DNA of 64,000 nucleotides, taken from positions 1 through 64,000 of the forward strand of contig NZ_DYXC01000142.1 of the NCBI RefSeq assembly GCF_020742345.1. Direction: 5' to 3'. The DNA comes from Enteractinococcus helveticum. Its GTDB lineage: Bacteria; Actinomycetota; Actinomycetes; Actinomycetales; Micrococcaceae. The stretch's first letter is position 1. Each line of letters opens with the position of its first letter. The translations under genes were made by a program, and so were the position numbers. Below the pieces are notes generated by a model. The model was not told where the DNA came from and did no database searches. It saw only the letters and a program-made list of their open reading frames with translations. Below, piece after piece: positions 7,947-17,214 of this stretch.

Positions 7947-8945
7947 CTAACGTACTTTGGTTCGTGAAGCCACCGCGTGTGGAAGGGATAGCTCAGCTGG
8001 CATATCCGCCAGGCCAGATGCATAAAGCAGCCAGGCGATAAGAGCCTTTTGTGCGTGTAAACGGTTTTCAGCTTCGTCAAAAACCCTCGATTGCGGTCCG
8101 TCGATCACCTCTTCAGCAACCTCATACCCGCGGTAGGCAGGTAGGCAGTGCAAGAAGATCGCATCATCGGCGGCTTGTGCCATCGCGTCGGGGTCAACGG
8201 AATACTCTTTGAACAGTTTCAAGCGTAGTTCGGTTTCATCTTCCTGGCCCATTGAAATCCAGGTGTCAGTCACTACGACGTCAGCGTCCGCCAAGGCTTC
8301 TGCGGCGTTGGTCGTGACCAGAATCGAACCACCGGCTGCTTCAGCACGCTGGGTGGCTGCGGCAACGACGGCGTCATCAGGAAGATAGCCTTCGGGACCA
8401 GCGATGCGGACATGCATGCCAGCTGTGGCACCGCCAAGCAGATAGGAGTTGGCCATATTATTGGCCGCGTCCCCAAGGTAGGTCATGGTCAGCCCCTGGG
8501 TCGAACCCTTGGCTTCACGCACGGTTTGCAGGTCGGCGAGCACCTGACACGGATGGTAATCATCGGTCAGGGCATTGATGACCGGAATAGCAGAGTTTTC
8601 GGCGAGTTCTTCTATGCCAGCTTGGGAATAGGTGCGCCAGATGACAACCGAAACCATGCGTTCAAAGACTTTTGCCGAGTCGTAAATGGATTCTTTGTGC
8701 CCCATTTGCGATTCGCCCGGGTTGATGATCAGTGGGCTTCCACCAAGCTCGCTCAGGCCTGCGGCAAACGAAATGCGGGTCCGGGTGGAGGTTTTGTCAA
8801 ACATGACAATCCCGGTTTGAGGTCCAGCTAGTGGTTTGAAGTCAAAGCGTCGTTGCTTCATGATCGCGGCCAGATCGAGGACTTCTGCCTGTTCTGCTGG
8901 GCTTAAATCGGTGTCGATAAGAAAGTGTCGTGGGGTTTTGGGCAT
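7947..8945 (-). CDS. argF: Ornithine carbamoyltransferase
   Basis: Converts ornithine and carbamoyl phosphate to citrulline. The 332-residue protein has the carbamoyl-phosphate motif STRTR (53-57), HPCQ (131-134), the ornithine-specific SMG loop (231-233) and HCLP (266-269). The SMG loop supports ornithine rather than acetylornithine as substrate. A GAAGGAG ribosome-binding site is 8 bases before the ATG. It follows argD by 26 bases in the arginine operon. Confidence 0.97.
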   Translation of the reverse strand: MPKTPRHFLIDTDLSPAEQAEVLDLAAIMKQRRFDFKPLAGPQTGIVMFDKTSTRTRISFAAGLSELGGSPLIINPGESQMGHKESIYDSAKVFERMVSVVIWRTYSQAGIEELAENSAIPVINALTDDYHPCQVLADLQTVREAKGSTQGLTMTYLGDAANNMANSYLLGGATAGMHVRIAGPEGYLPDDAVVAAATQRAEAAGGSILVTTNAAEALADADVVVTDTWISMGQEDETELRLKLFKEYSVDPDAMAQAADDAIFLHCLPAYRGYEVAEEVIDGPQSRVFDEAENRLHAQKALIAWLLYASGLADMPAELSLPHAVASRTKVR

Positions 8946-8971
8946 GATGCCGCTCCTTCAAGCTCGCTCAG

Positions 8972-10225
8972 CTAGTTGGCTTCCGCAACCGCTTCAGCAA
9001 CGATATTGGGCAGGTCTTGGATGAGGGGGTCGACCTGTTCGGTCGTGATGATCAGCGGTGGTGCTAGGCGCAGGGTGGTCTCATCGGTGGCGTTGATAAT
9101 GTACCCGTAGTCCAGAGCTTTGGCAACGACTTTTGGCGCCAGACCGCCGTCTGGCATTTTCTGGGCGGTGATGGCTGCAGTGTCGAGTTCGACGCCTTGC
9201 CATAGGCCGTAAGCGCGGACGGTTTTGACTATCGGCAAAGCTTGGAGCTGTTGTTCCAGGTAGGTGCCAACCGTGCGAACATTGTCGAGGAGGTTATTGG
9301 ATTCGATGGTCTCTAAGACTGCCAGTGCCGTGGCGGTGGCCAGCGGGTTGCCGCCGAAGGTGGTGCCGTGTTGGCCTGCCGTAAAGAGTTCAGAGACGTC
9401 TTTGCCGAAGGTCACCAGCGCACCGATTGGCATGCCACCGCCTAGTCCTTTGGCCAGGGTCATGGCATCGGGGAACACCGGGTCTGCCGTGCCGGTGACT
9501 TGCGGGTTCTGGAAAGCAAACCAGGTACCGGTTCGGCCGATGCCCGATTGGATCTCGTCAAAAATCAGCAGTGCCCCGTGTTCATTACAGGACTGGCGGA
9601 CCTGCCGGAGGTAACCGGGCGGGAAATCTCGTACGCCGGCTTCACCCTGCACGGGTTCAACAATCACGGCTGCCACGGTGTCGTCCATCTCAGCTTTCAG
9701 CGCTTCGATATCGCCGCCAGGCACGAACACCACGCCCCCGGGTAGCGGCTCAAATGGTTCCCGATACTGTGGTTTCCAGGTCAGGGCAAGGGCGCCCATG
9801 GTGCGACCGTGAAACGCGTTTTGCAGTGCAATGATCTTCGGTCGGCTACCACCTTGGGCGTGGCTATGGCGGCGCGCCAGTTTAAAGGCCGCCTCATTGG
9901 CTTCGGTACCGGAGTTGGCAAAGAAGGCAGCGCCTTCGGAGATACCAGCCATGGCTAATAGGCGTTCTGCGAGACCGACCTGTGGCGGTGAGGTGAATAA
10001 GTTGGAAATATGGCCCAGCGTTTTGGCTTGTTCGGTGAGTGCTTCGACGATCGCTGGGTGCGCGTGACCTAGCGCATTTACTGCGATGCCGGCCAAAAAG
10101 TCGGTGTATCGTTTACCGTCGGCATCCCAGACGTATACTCCTTCGCCTTTGACGAGCGCTTGGGCTGGGGTGCCGAATATGTTGGTCATGGAATGTTGAT
10201 AGCGTTCCAGCAGATTTTCTGTCAT
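8972..10225 (-). CDS. argD: Acetylornithine aminotransferase
   Basis: PLP enzyme that makes N-acetylornithine from N-acetylglutamate semialdehyde. In the 417-residue form, the PLP-binding lysine is expected at K259 (TLAKGLGGG) and the cofactor aspartate at 223 (FDEIQSG). The open frame extends 35 codons upstream into argB; the ATG at 10225 is chosen because it gives the family N terminus and an AGGA formed at the argB stop codon serves as ribosome-binding site, suggesting translational coupling (7-base gap). Confidence 0.96.
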   Translation of the reverse strand: MTENLLERYQHSMTNIFGTPAQALVKGEGVYVWDADGKRYTDFLAGIAVNALGHAHPAIVEALTEQAKTLGHISNLFTSPPQVGLAERLLAMAGISEGAAFFANSGTEANEAAFKLARRHSHAQGGSRPKIIALQNAFHGRTMGALALTWKPQYREPFEPLPGGVVFVPGGDIEALKAEMDDTVAAVIVEPVQGEAGVRDFPPGYLRQVRQSCNEHGALLIFDEIQSGIGRTGTWFAFQNPQVTGTADPVFPDAMTLAKGLGGGMPIGALVTFGKDVSELFTAGQHGTTFGGNPLATATALAVLETIESNNLLDNVRTVGTYLEQQLQALPIVKTVRAYGLWQGVELDTAAITAQKMPDGGLAPKVVAKALDYGYIINATDETTLRLAPPLIITTEQVDPLIQDLPNIVAEAVAEAN

Positions 10226-10232
10226 GAAGTTC

Positions 10233-11141
10233 CTATGGTGTGACTTGGGTGCCGACGCCGGCGGTGGTAAAGATTTCCAGCAACATCGAATGCGGTTGTC
10301 GGCCATCGACAATGTGCGCCTGTGGCACACCCGATTCGACAGCGCTCAGGCAGGCCCGCATTTTCGGGATCATCCCGGATTCCAAACGATCGAGCATGCT
10401 GCGTAGCTCATCTGCGGTGATCGAGGTGATTAACGAAGAAGGATCCGGCCAGTTACCGTAAAGGCCTTCGACATCGGTCAACACCACGAGCTTGGCCGCA
10501 CCAAGTGCTGCGGCCAATTCGGCGGCGGCGGTATCAGCGTTGACGTTGAGTACTTGTCCAGTGGGCTGATTCGTGTTCGGGTCCACTTCCGGGGCAACCG
10601 ATGAGACCACTGGGATACGCCCGTTGGCGATCAGGTCGGTAATCGGATCGGTGTTGACCTTAACTACGTCGCCAACCAAACCGAGATCAACGTGTTTGCC
10701 GTCGATCACGTGCTGGGTACGGTGAGCGATAAACAGGTCGGCGTCTTCTCCGGACATTCCCACCGCATAAGTACCATGGGCGTTAATGAGGCCGACCAGC
10801 TGCCGGCCGACTTTGCCGGTGAGCACCATGCGGACGACTTCCATAGTTTCTTGGGTTGTGACCCGAAGCCCGCCGCGAAATTCCGATTCGATATCGAGCT
10901 TGTCAAGCATCTCACTGATCTGTGGACCGCCGCCGTGGACAACCACCGGGTGGATGCCGCAGTGATGGAGAAAAACCATGTCCTGGACGAAAGCTTCGCG
11001 CAGTTCATCAGACACCATGGCGTTCCCACCGTATTTGATGACCATGGTGGTACCAGCAAATTTCTGGATCCAGGGCAGCGCCTCGATCAGCACGGCCGCT
11101 TTTTCGGCAGCCTTGGACATATCGCGTGGAGTTATTGTCAT
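10233..11141 (-). CDS. argB: Acetylglutamate kinase
   Basis: Phosphorylates N-acetylglutamate, usually the arginine-inhibited step in this acetyl-cycling pathway. The 302-residue protein shows KYGGNAM at 36-42 and HGGGPQI at 69-75, both amino acid kinase motifs. The N-terminal helix before the kinase fold is of the type linked to arginine feedback in other species. ATG at 11141 is chosen over a start 21 codons upstream that would overlap argJ; the gap to argJ is then 13 bases. Confidence 0.96.
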   Translation of the reverse strand: MTITPRDMSKAAEKAAVLIEALPWIQKFAGTTMVIKYGGNAMVSDELREAFVQDMVFLHHCGIHPVVVHGGGPQISEMLDKLDIESEFRGGLRVTTQETMEVVRMVLTGKVGRQLVGLINAHGTYAVGMSGEDADLFIAHRTQHVIDGKHVDLGLVGDVVKVNTDPITDLIANGRIPVVSSVAPEVDPNTNQPTGQVLNVNADTAAAELAAALGAAKLVVLTDVEGLYGNWPDPSSLITSITADELRSMLDRLESGMIPKMRACLSAVESGVPQAHIVDGRQPHSMLLEIFTTAGVGTQVTP

Positions 11142-11154
11142 GAAAGGTGCTCTT

Positions 11155-12306
11155 CTAGGAGGAGTATTCGGCGTTTTCGCGCACGTAATCATAGGACAGG
11201 TCATTGGTCCACACGGTAACCGCGTGATCGCCGGCCTTCAGGTAAATATCGACGGTGACTTCACGGTCGTCGAATTTCACCAAGCTGCGATCTTCGCCAA
11301 TCCCGGCATTGCGGCACACCATGACGTCGTTCACCGCAACATCCAGGGTGGTCGGGTTGAATTGGGCGTGCGTGGTGCCAACGGCAGAGATGATTCGGCC
11401 CCAGTTGGGATCTTGACCGAACATCGCGGTCTTAAACAGATTCGAGCGAGTCACCGCACGGGCAACCTCTTCGCCTTCGGCTTCGGTGGCTGCGCCATGA
11501 ACCGTCACAGCGATGTCGCGGGTAGACCCTTCGGCATCCCCGATGATCTGGCGGGCCAGTGAACCACACACCGAACGCAGCAGTTCTTGTAACTCGTCGC
11601 GATCGGGCGTGACCTCGGAGGCGCCCGAGGCCATGAGCAGAACGGTATCATTAGTTGACATACAACCATCGGAATCTGCCCGATTGAACGTCGTCCGAAC
11701 GGCTTCTGTCAACAGCTCGTGAGCCAGTGCTGAATCCACAACGGCGTCGGTGGTCACCACGGCAAGCATTGTGGCCATGCCCGGTGCGATCATCCCTGCA
11801 CCCTTGGTCAGGCCGGACACCGTGTAGCCAGTTCCCTGTGCTTGAGCGGTTTTGTGGACTGTATCGGTGGTCATAATCGCTTTGGCAGCGGTCACGAATC
11901 CATCGTCAGTCAGCGACTCAACGGCGGTTGTGATCCCGGTGATCACCTTGTCCATGGGTAAGCGTTCGCCAATCAGCCCGGTGGAACACACCAGCACGTC
12001 GTCGGCGGCAATGTCTAACTCTTGAGCGGTGTGGTCAGCCATGGCGGCAGCATCCTGGTCACCTTGGACACCCGTGCAGGCATTCGCACCGCCGGAGTTC
12101 AATATTACGGCGCGGGCTTGCCCATTTTGGATCGCGCTCTGGGACCAGCGCACCGGGGCGGCAGAGATACGATTGGTGGTGAATACTCCGGCAGCGTCAT
12201 AGCGTGGTCCGTTATTGACGATCAGTGCAAGGTCAAGATCGCCGGATGCTTTGATGCCTGCGGCGATGCCGGAAGCGGTAAATCCGGCCGGTTGGGTGAT
12301 ACTCAC
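11155..12306 (-). CDS. argJ: Bifunctional ornithine acetyltransferase/N-acetylglutamate synthase
   Basis: Recycles the acetyl group from acetylornithine to glutamate, and in bifunctional members also uses acetyl-CoA. The 383-residue precursor should cut itself before T179 in the motif GMATML to give two chains. GTG start overlaps the argC stop by 4 bases (GTGA). No argA-type synthase is present in the window, which fits a bifunctional ArgJ, but sequence alone does not prove the acetyl-CoA activity. Confidence 0.96.
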   Translation of the reverse strand: MSITQPAGFTASGIAAGIKASGDLDLALIVNNGPRYDAAGVFTTNRISAAPVRWSQSAIQNGQARAVILNSGGANACTGVQGDQDAAAMADHTAQELDIAADDVLVCSTGLIGERLPMDKVITGITTAVESLTDDGFVTAAKAIMTTDTVHKTAQAQGTGYTVSGLTKGAGMIAPGMATMLAVVTTDAVVDSALAHELLTEAVRTTFNRADSDGCMSTNDTVLLMASGASEVTPDRDELQELLRSVCGSLARQIIGDAEGSTRDIAVTVHGAATEAEGEEVARAVTRSNLFKTAMFGQDPNWGRIISAVGTTHAQFNPTTLDVAVNDVMVCRNAGIGEDRSLVKFDDREVTVDIYLKAGDHAVTVWTNDLSYDYVRENAEYSS

Positions 12307-13334
12307 GGCGCGACTCCTTGAACGGTCAAACCTGTTTCTTCGGGATATCCCAAGGCGATATTCATCGACTGGATTGCTCCCCCGGCGGTACCTTTGGTGA
12401 GGTTATCGACGGCGACCACCACAATGACGCGACCGGCGGCTTCATCAACGGCCAGCTGCATTACGACGTGGTTGGAGCCGAGTACAGATTTCGTGGAAGG
12501 CCACTGGCCCTCGGGCAGCAGGTGTACGAATTGTTCGTTGCTATAAGCTTTTTCCCATGCGGCACGAATTGCTTCGGCGGAGGTGCCGGGCACATATTTG
12601 GCGGTGGCCGTGGTCAAAATCCCGCGTGGCATCGGGGCCAGGGTTGGAGTAAATGATAGCGAGACGTCTTGTCCGGCAGCCTGCGACAGGCCCTGAATGA
12701 TTTCAGGGGTGTGACGGTGTAGGCCACCTACACCGTAGGGGCTCATACCGCCCATAACTTCGGAACCCAGCAGGTGCGGTTTCAGTGATTTTCCAGCCCC
12801 CGAAGTCCCCGATGCCGCAACAATGACGACGTCGTCAGTTTGCAATACCCCACCGGTAAATCCAGGTGCCAATCCCAGAATCGAGCCGGTCGGGTAACAT
12901 CCAGGCACCGCAATCCGTTGAGCATTGGCAAGCTTTTCCCGGTTACCGGGCAATTCAGGCAGACCATAGGGCCAGGTACCGGCATGTGGTGAACCATAGA
13001 ATTTCTCCCACATTGCACTATCGGTCAGACGGTGGTCGGCACCAGCGTCAATCACCAGGGTATCTTGAGGCAGTTGAGCCGCGATTTCGGCGGATGCGCC
13101 GTGCGGCAGCGCTAAGAAAACGACATCATGGCCGCGCAGTACGTCAACATCGGTTGACTCCAGCACGCGGTCTGCCAGAGCATGCAGATGTGGTTGCAGG
13201 CCGCCAAGTTTCTGGCCGGCGTTGGAATGGGCGGTGATTGAGCCAATTTCGACGTGCGGGTGTGAGGTCAACAACCGTAGAACCTCTCCACCGGCATAGC
13301 CACTGGCTCCAGATACAGCTACACGAAGAGTCAT
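12303..13334 (-). CDS. argC: N-acetyl-gamma-glutamyl-phosphate reductase
   Basis: NADPH-dependent reduction of N-acetylglutamyl phosphate. The 343-residue protein has the N-terminal nucleotide-binding motif GASGYAGGE and the catalytic cysteine C146 in PGCYPTG. First gene of the arginine operon; two ARG-box-like palindromes lie 12-47 bases upstream of its start. Divergent from the quinone oxidoreductase gene, 95 bases away. Confidence 0.97.
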   Translation of the reverse strand: MTLRVAVSGASGYAGGEVLRLLTSHPHVEIGSITAHSNAGQKLGGLQPHLHALADRVLESTDVDVLRGHDVVFLALPHGASAEIAAQLPQDTLVIDAGADHRLTDSAMWEKFYGSPHAGTWPYGLPELPGNREKLANAQRIAVPGCYPTGSILGLAPGFTGGVLQTDDVVIVAASGTSGAGKSLKPHLLGSEVMGGMSPYGVGGLHRHTPEIIQGLSQAAGQDVSLSFTPTLAPMPRGILTTATAKYVPGTSAEAIRAAWEKAYSNEQFVHLLPEGQWPSTKSVLGSNHVVMQLAVDEAAGRVIVVVAVDNLTKGTAGGAIQSMNIALGYPEETGLTVQGVAP

Positions 13335-13345
13335 GCGTCCACCCT

Positions 13346-13381
13346 AGCATCAAAATATGCAGCATGTGTAATAATTATGCA
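13346..13381. promoter_or_regulatory. Tandem ARG-box-like operators before argC
   Basis: Two imperfect palindromes: GCAT-N6-ATGC at 13347-13360 and TGTAATAATTATGCA at 13367-13381. The second closely resembles the E. coli ARG box core (TGAAT-N4-ATTCA). The repeated TATGCAGCA units (13356 and 13376) are 20 bases apart, close to the two-turn spacing of paired ArgR boxes. Likely ArgR target controlling argCJBDFR; it may also affect the divergent oxidoreductase gene. Confidence 0.6.
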
Positions 13382-13429
13382 GCACAGCATTTCTAGCGAT
13401 GCTCCCCACGGAAATGTAACCTAGCAACT

Positions 13430-14425
13430 ATGACTCAAATTCCCGTAGAACTTCCAGAAAATATGCGTGCAGCTGTGGTCACACAAGCGGGCGGTCCAGA
13501 GAATTTTGATTGGCGTGAAGTCCCCGTCCCTACTCCCGATGCAGGCCAAGTGTTGGTCGAAACGGCGGCGGCAGGTTTGAACTTTATTGAAACGTATCAG
13601 CGTTCTGGACTGTACGATGTCCCCTACCCGTTTATTCCCGGGTCCGAGGGTTCCGGAACGGTCATCGCTGTTGGCGACGACGTCACGAATATTGCCGTGG
13701 GCGATCGTGTGGCCACTGCATCGGCCGAAGCCACTTATGCGGAGTTTTTTGTTGCTCCGGCCGATAAATTATTGCCGGTACCCGACACGATTGACCTCAT
13801 CGAGGCCGCAGCTATCCCGCTGCAGGGTATGACGGCCCATTATCTATGCCGTTCCACATTTGAAGTCAAACCTGGCCACAACGTGTTTGTGACCGCCGGT
13901 GCCGGCGGCGTCGGACAGTTGCTGATTCAGATGTGCAAACACCTGGGCGCTAATGTCTACACGGTGGTCTCCACTGAAGAAAAACGCAAGATTGCTTTGA
14001 ACGCCGGGGCCGACGAGGTGTTCGATTACGACAATTTTGGTGACAAATTACGTGAAGTCACCAACGGCGTCGGCGTGGATGTGGTCTATGACGGCGTCGG
14101 GGCAAATACTTTTGATGCCTCGTTGGCCTCGCTGCGGATCCGCGGGATGATGGTGCTCTTCGGGGCTGCTTCCGGTCCGGTACCACCATTTGATTTGCAA
14201 CGGCTTAATTCCGGCGGTTCATTATTCGCTACGCGGCCGAGCTTGGCGTTTTACACGCTTACCGGCGATGAGGTGTCGTGGCGGGCTGGCGAGATTTTTG
14301 GTTGGCTTGCTGAGGGCGTCCTGAGTCTCAGCGTGGATGAACGATTCGATCTGAAAAATGCTGGTGATGCTCATCGTGCGCTCGAATCGAGATCCACAAC
14401 CGGTAAGACGGTACTCATTCCGTAA
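13430..14425 (+). CDS. NADPH:quinone oxidoreductase (zeta-crystallin-like)
   Basis: Zinc-free medium-chain dehydrogenase of 331 residues that probably reduces quinones with NADPH. N-terminal GroES-like domain, then the Rossmann motif AGAGGVGQ at 156-163. No ribosome-binding site is visible; TAACCT at 13417-13422, preceded by TG, lies 7 bases before the ATG, so a leaderless transcript is likely. It interrupts the usual pheST-arg arrangement by sitting in opposite orientation between pheT and argC. A strong terminator follows. Confidence 0.9.
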   Translation: MTQIPVELPENMRAAVVTQAGGPENFDWREVPVPTPDAGQVLVETAAAGLNFIETYQRSGLYDVPYPFIPGSEGSGTVIAVGDDVTNIAVGDRVATASAEATYAEFFVAPADKLLPVPDTIDLIEAAAIPLQGMTAHYLCRSTFEVKPGHNVFVTAGAGGVGQLLIQMCKHLGANVYTVVSTEEKRKIALNAGADEVFDYDNFGDKLREVTNGVGVDVVYDGVGANTFDASLASLRIRGMMVLFGAASGPVPPFDLQRLNSGGSLFATRPSLAFYTLTGDEVSWRAGEIFGWLAEGVLSLSVDERFDLKNAGDAHRALESRSTTGKTVLIP

Positions 14426-14445
14426 GCACTTTGCGAGGTTAAATC

Positions 14446-14494
14446 ACAAGGGGCAGACGTGGTGTTGGCTTAGCACACCACGCCTGCCCCTTGT
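14446..14494 (+). terminator. Rho-independent terminator of the quinone oxidoreductase gene
   Basis: A 20-bp stem with a single mismatch (14446-14465 with 14475-14494) and a 9-base loop, followed by TTTGT. Strong terminator on the plus strand; the stem could also stop leftward transcription from pheST. Confidence 0.9.
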
Positions 14495-14505
14495 TTTGTC
14501 TGGGT

Positions 14506-14652
14506 TTAGAGCAGGGACATGACCGTGGTTCCGATCATGCCGATGACAACGAGTAGTGCTATGAACGAGACACCAAATTGTCGGCGGCGACGTTTGGCGC
14601 GCTCGCGATCGGATTCTGGGACGGGATCATGGAGTTCCCAGGGTTGACTCAT
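14506..14652 (-). CDS. Small single-pass membrane protein coupled to pheT
   Basis: A 48-residue protein. The ATG overlaps the pheT stop codon as ATGA, a clear sign of translational coupling. The N-terminal half is hydrophilic with a run of basic residues (RAKRRRRQ at 18-25), followed by one membrane helix (about residues 27-47), so the N terminus should face the cytoplasm. No family recognised. Coding is supported by the overlap, the positive-inside topology and the stop just before the converging terminator. Confidence 0.7.
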   Translation of the reverse strand: MSQPWELHDPVPESDRERAKRRRRQFGVSFIALLVVIGMIGTTVMSLL

Positions 14653-17207
14653 CGTAGAACTGCTCCGTGTTCGGTTTCTGCTGCTGCGATCGCGGCGAGA
14701 CGGGCTTGGGATGCTTCATCAGCCGTCAGTGTGCGATCGGTGGCTCGGAAGCGCAGGTTGAAGGCCAGGGACTTTTTACCTTCCGCAATACCAGCGCCGG
14801 TGTACACATCAAATAAACCGATGTGTTCTAATAGGTCACCGGCTGCTTGTTGTAGGGTTTGCTGCACGTCTGCAGCGACAACCTGGTGATCCACGACCAG
14901 CGCGACGTCTTGATAGGTGGCCGGGAAAGTGACCACCGGTTGCGCTTCTACCACGTTGGGGGCTGCGGAAACCAGCGCATCCAGGTCCAATTCCATCGCG
15001 GCGGTGCGAGCGGGCAGATCCCAGTCTTCCAAGAGTTTCGGCAGCAGTTCACCAGCATAACCAATAACTGTACCGTCGACCACAAGTTCCGCGACACGGC
15101 CAGGGTGGAAACCGTGGTGTGCACCCTGTCGAATCGTCAGGTCGACGCCGGCGACATCGGCGATATCGAGGGCAGTACCGATTGGATCCTGCCAGTCGTA
15201 GACGCGCGGTGTATGACCTGGTCCCGGAGCTGAATCGTGGCCGGTGAAGACCGCGGCAAGCCGATGCGGTTGTGCCGGGATGCCGGCTTCAAGTCCAGCC
15301 AGTACCTCATCGGAGGGACGAACTCCCAGCGGCGGGATCTCCGGCGAGCCGATAGTGGCACCCGGCAGGAAGACTTTGCCTGACTCATACACGGCGATGT
15401 CACGGAATCCGCGCGAAACGTTACGACGTGCGGTTTCCAGCAGGCCGGGCAAAATGGTGGTGCGCAGCCAGCCGAACTCCGCAGAGATTGGGTTGGCAAG
15501 TTTCACCATGCGCTGGGCTGCAGCCGTTTCCTCATTCGGGGAACCAAAGGTTTTATTCTGGGCTTCCGATACAAACGGGTAGGACAGGGTTTCAATCAGT
15601 CCAGCTCCTGCCAGAGCATCAGCGATCTGGCGACGCATCCGCTGGGCCTTGGTCAGGCCGCGACCAGGAGGTGGCACGGGCAGCGTGGCAGGAATATGTG
15701 AATAACCCACGAGTCGGGCCACTTCTTCGACGAGGTCTTCCGGAATATTCAAATCGGTACGCCAGGATGGCGGCGTGACCACAAAGATCGTGGTGCCATC
15801 GGTGTCATCGCGCTGTTGCGAAACGTGGCCGCCCAGATCGACTAGCACCTGGTTGACTTGTTCTTCGGTATAGTCATAGCCCACCAATTGCGATGGGTAA
15901 TCAGCGCGCAGTCGAACGGTTGGAACCATCGGTGGTTCACCCACGTCTGTGACACCATCGTTTATCGCGCCTCCGGCGAGCTCCACGAGTAATTCGGCGG
16001 CACGCTGGGCTGCTTTGTCGGCTACATGCCAGTCCACACCGCGGGTATTGCGTTTGGACGCTTCGGATGGCAGACGATGACGACGCTGGGTGCGCGACAC
16101 CGAAACGGGATCGAAATTCGCCGATTCAATCAGAATTGAGGTGGTGGTGTCGCTGACTTCGGTCGATAAACCACCCATGACGCCGGCGATACCGATCGGG
16201 CCCGAATCGTCGGTGATCAGCAGGTCCTCGACGTGCAGTTTGCGGGTCTTGCCGTCCAGGGTTTCTAAGGTTTCGCCCTCGTGTGCGCGCCGAACAACTA
16301 TCTGACCACGCAGTTTCTCGGCGTCGTAGAAATGCAACGGCTGCCCCAGCTCGAGCATGACGTAGTTGGAAATATCAACCGGCAGGCTCAGCGGACGAAT
16401 TCCTGCCAAGCGCAGGCGCGCAGCCATCCATGACGGCGTGGTGGCCTTGGGATCAATGGCATCAACACGCCGGGCAACAAATCGAGTGGCCCCGGGCTGC
16501 CCGTGGATCGGTGCGTTGTCATCAATGCGTACCGACCAGCCGGTGTCGTGAGCTGCTGGCACCTGAATCGCGCACGCCGGATCCGTAAATTCGGTTCCAG
16601 TAGCATGGGCGTATTCGCGGGCAGCGCCACGAATTGATAGCACGTAGCCGCGATCGGGAGTGACGTTAATTTCGGCTGCTTCATCATTCAGATGCAAAAG
16701 TTCCAGCACATCAGTACCGATTTCTGGATCAAGGCCCCACTCTGACAATACAACGATGCCGTCATGCCCCTCCCCCAGACCAAGCTCGGATTCTGAAGCG
16801 ATCATCCCGGCCGAGATATGACCATAGGTTTTACGTGCAGAAATCTTGAAATTGCCGGGTAACACCGCGCCGGGCAGCGTCACGATCACCTTATCGCCAA
16901 CTTCAAAGTTGTGGGCACCACACACCACGCCCTGGACACCAGAAGGGTCAATACCTTGACCTTCAAGGGTCTGAGGTTGGCCATCTGGGACCACCTGCAC
17001 GCGGCACCAGTTGATGGTCTTGCCGTTGGAATGTTCTTCGGGGGTTTTTTCTAAAACCTTGCCAACAACGATCGGACCGGTGAGTTCAAAACCATGAACA
17101 TCCTCTTCTTCTAAACCGACCTTGACCAGATCTGCCAGAAGGTCTTGTGCTGTAGCGTCTGCTGGAAGCTGCGTGTACTCACGCAACCATGACAATGGGA
17201 TACGCAT
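14649..17207 (-). CDS. pheT: Phenylalanyl-tRNA synthetase beta subunit
   Basis: Beta chain of the alpha2-beta2 enzyme that charges tRNA-Phe. The 852-residue protein starts with the usual MRIPLSWLREY, then an OB-fold tRNA-binding domain (about 40-150), B3/B4 editing and B5 domains, and a C-terminal FDX-ACB anticodon-binding domain ending at the stop. It follows pheS by 7 bases. Full length for the family. Confidence 0.97.
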   Translation of the reverse strand: MRIPLSWLREYTQLPADATAQDLLADLVKVGLEEEDVHGFELTGPIVVGKVLEKTPEEHSNGKTINWCRVQVVPDGQPQTLEGQGIDPSGVQGVVCGAHNFEVGDKVIVTLPGAVLPGNFKISARKTYGHISAGMIASESELGLGEGHDGIVVLSEWGLDPEIGTDVLELLHLNDEAAEINVTPDRGYVLSIRGAAREYAHATGTEFTDPACAIQVPAAHDTGWSVRIDDNAPIHGQPGATRFVARRVDAIDPKATTPSWMAARLRLAGIRPLSLPVDISNYVMLELGQPLHFYDAEKLRGQIVVRRAHEGETLETLDGKTRKLHVEDLLITDDSGPIGIAGVMGGLSTEVSDTTTSILIESANFDPVSVSRTQRRHRLPSEASKRNTRGVDWHVADKAAQRAAELLVELAGGAINDGVTDVGEPPMVPTVRLRADYPSQLVGYDYTEEQVNQVLVDLGGHVSQQRDDTDGTTIFVVTPPSWRTDLNIPEDLVEEVARLVGYSHIPATLPVPPPGRGLTKAQRMRRQIADALAGAGLIETLSYPFVSEAQNKTFGSPNEETAAAQRMVKLANPISAEFGWLRTTILPGLLETARRNVSRGFRDIAVYESGKVFLPGATIGSPEIPPLGVRPSDEVLAGLEAGIPAQPHRLAAVFTGHDSAPGPGHTPRVYDWQDPIGTALDIADVAGVDLTIRQGAHHGFHPGRVAELVVDGTVIGYAGELLPKLLEDWDLPARTAAMELDLDALVSAAPNVVEAQPVVTFPATYQDVALVVDHQVVAADVQQTLQQAAGDLLEHIGLFDVYTGAGIAEGKKSLAFNLRFRATDRTLTADEASQARLAAIAAAETEHGAVLR

Positions 17208-17214
17208 TATGTGA

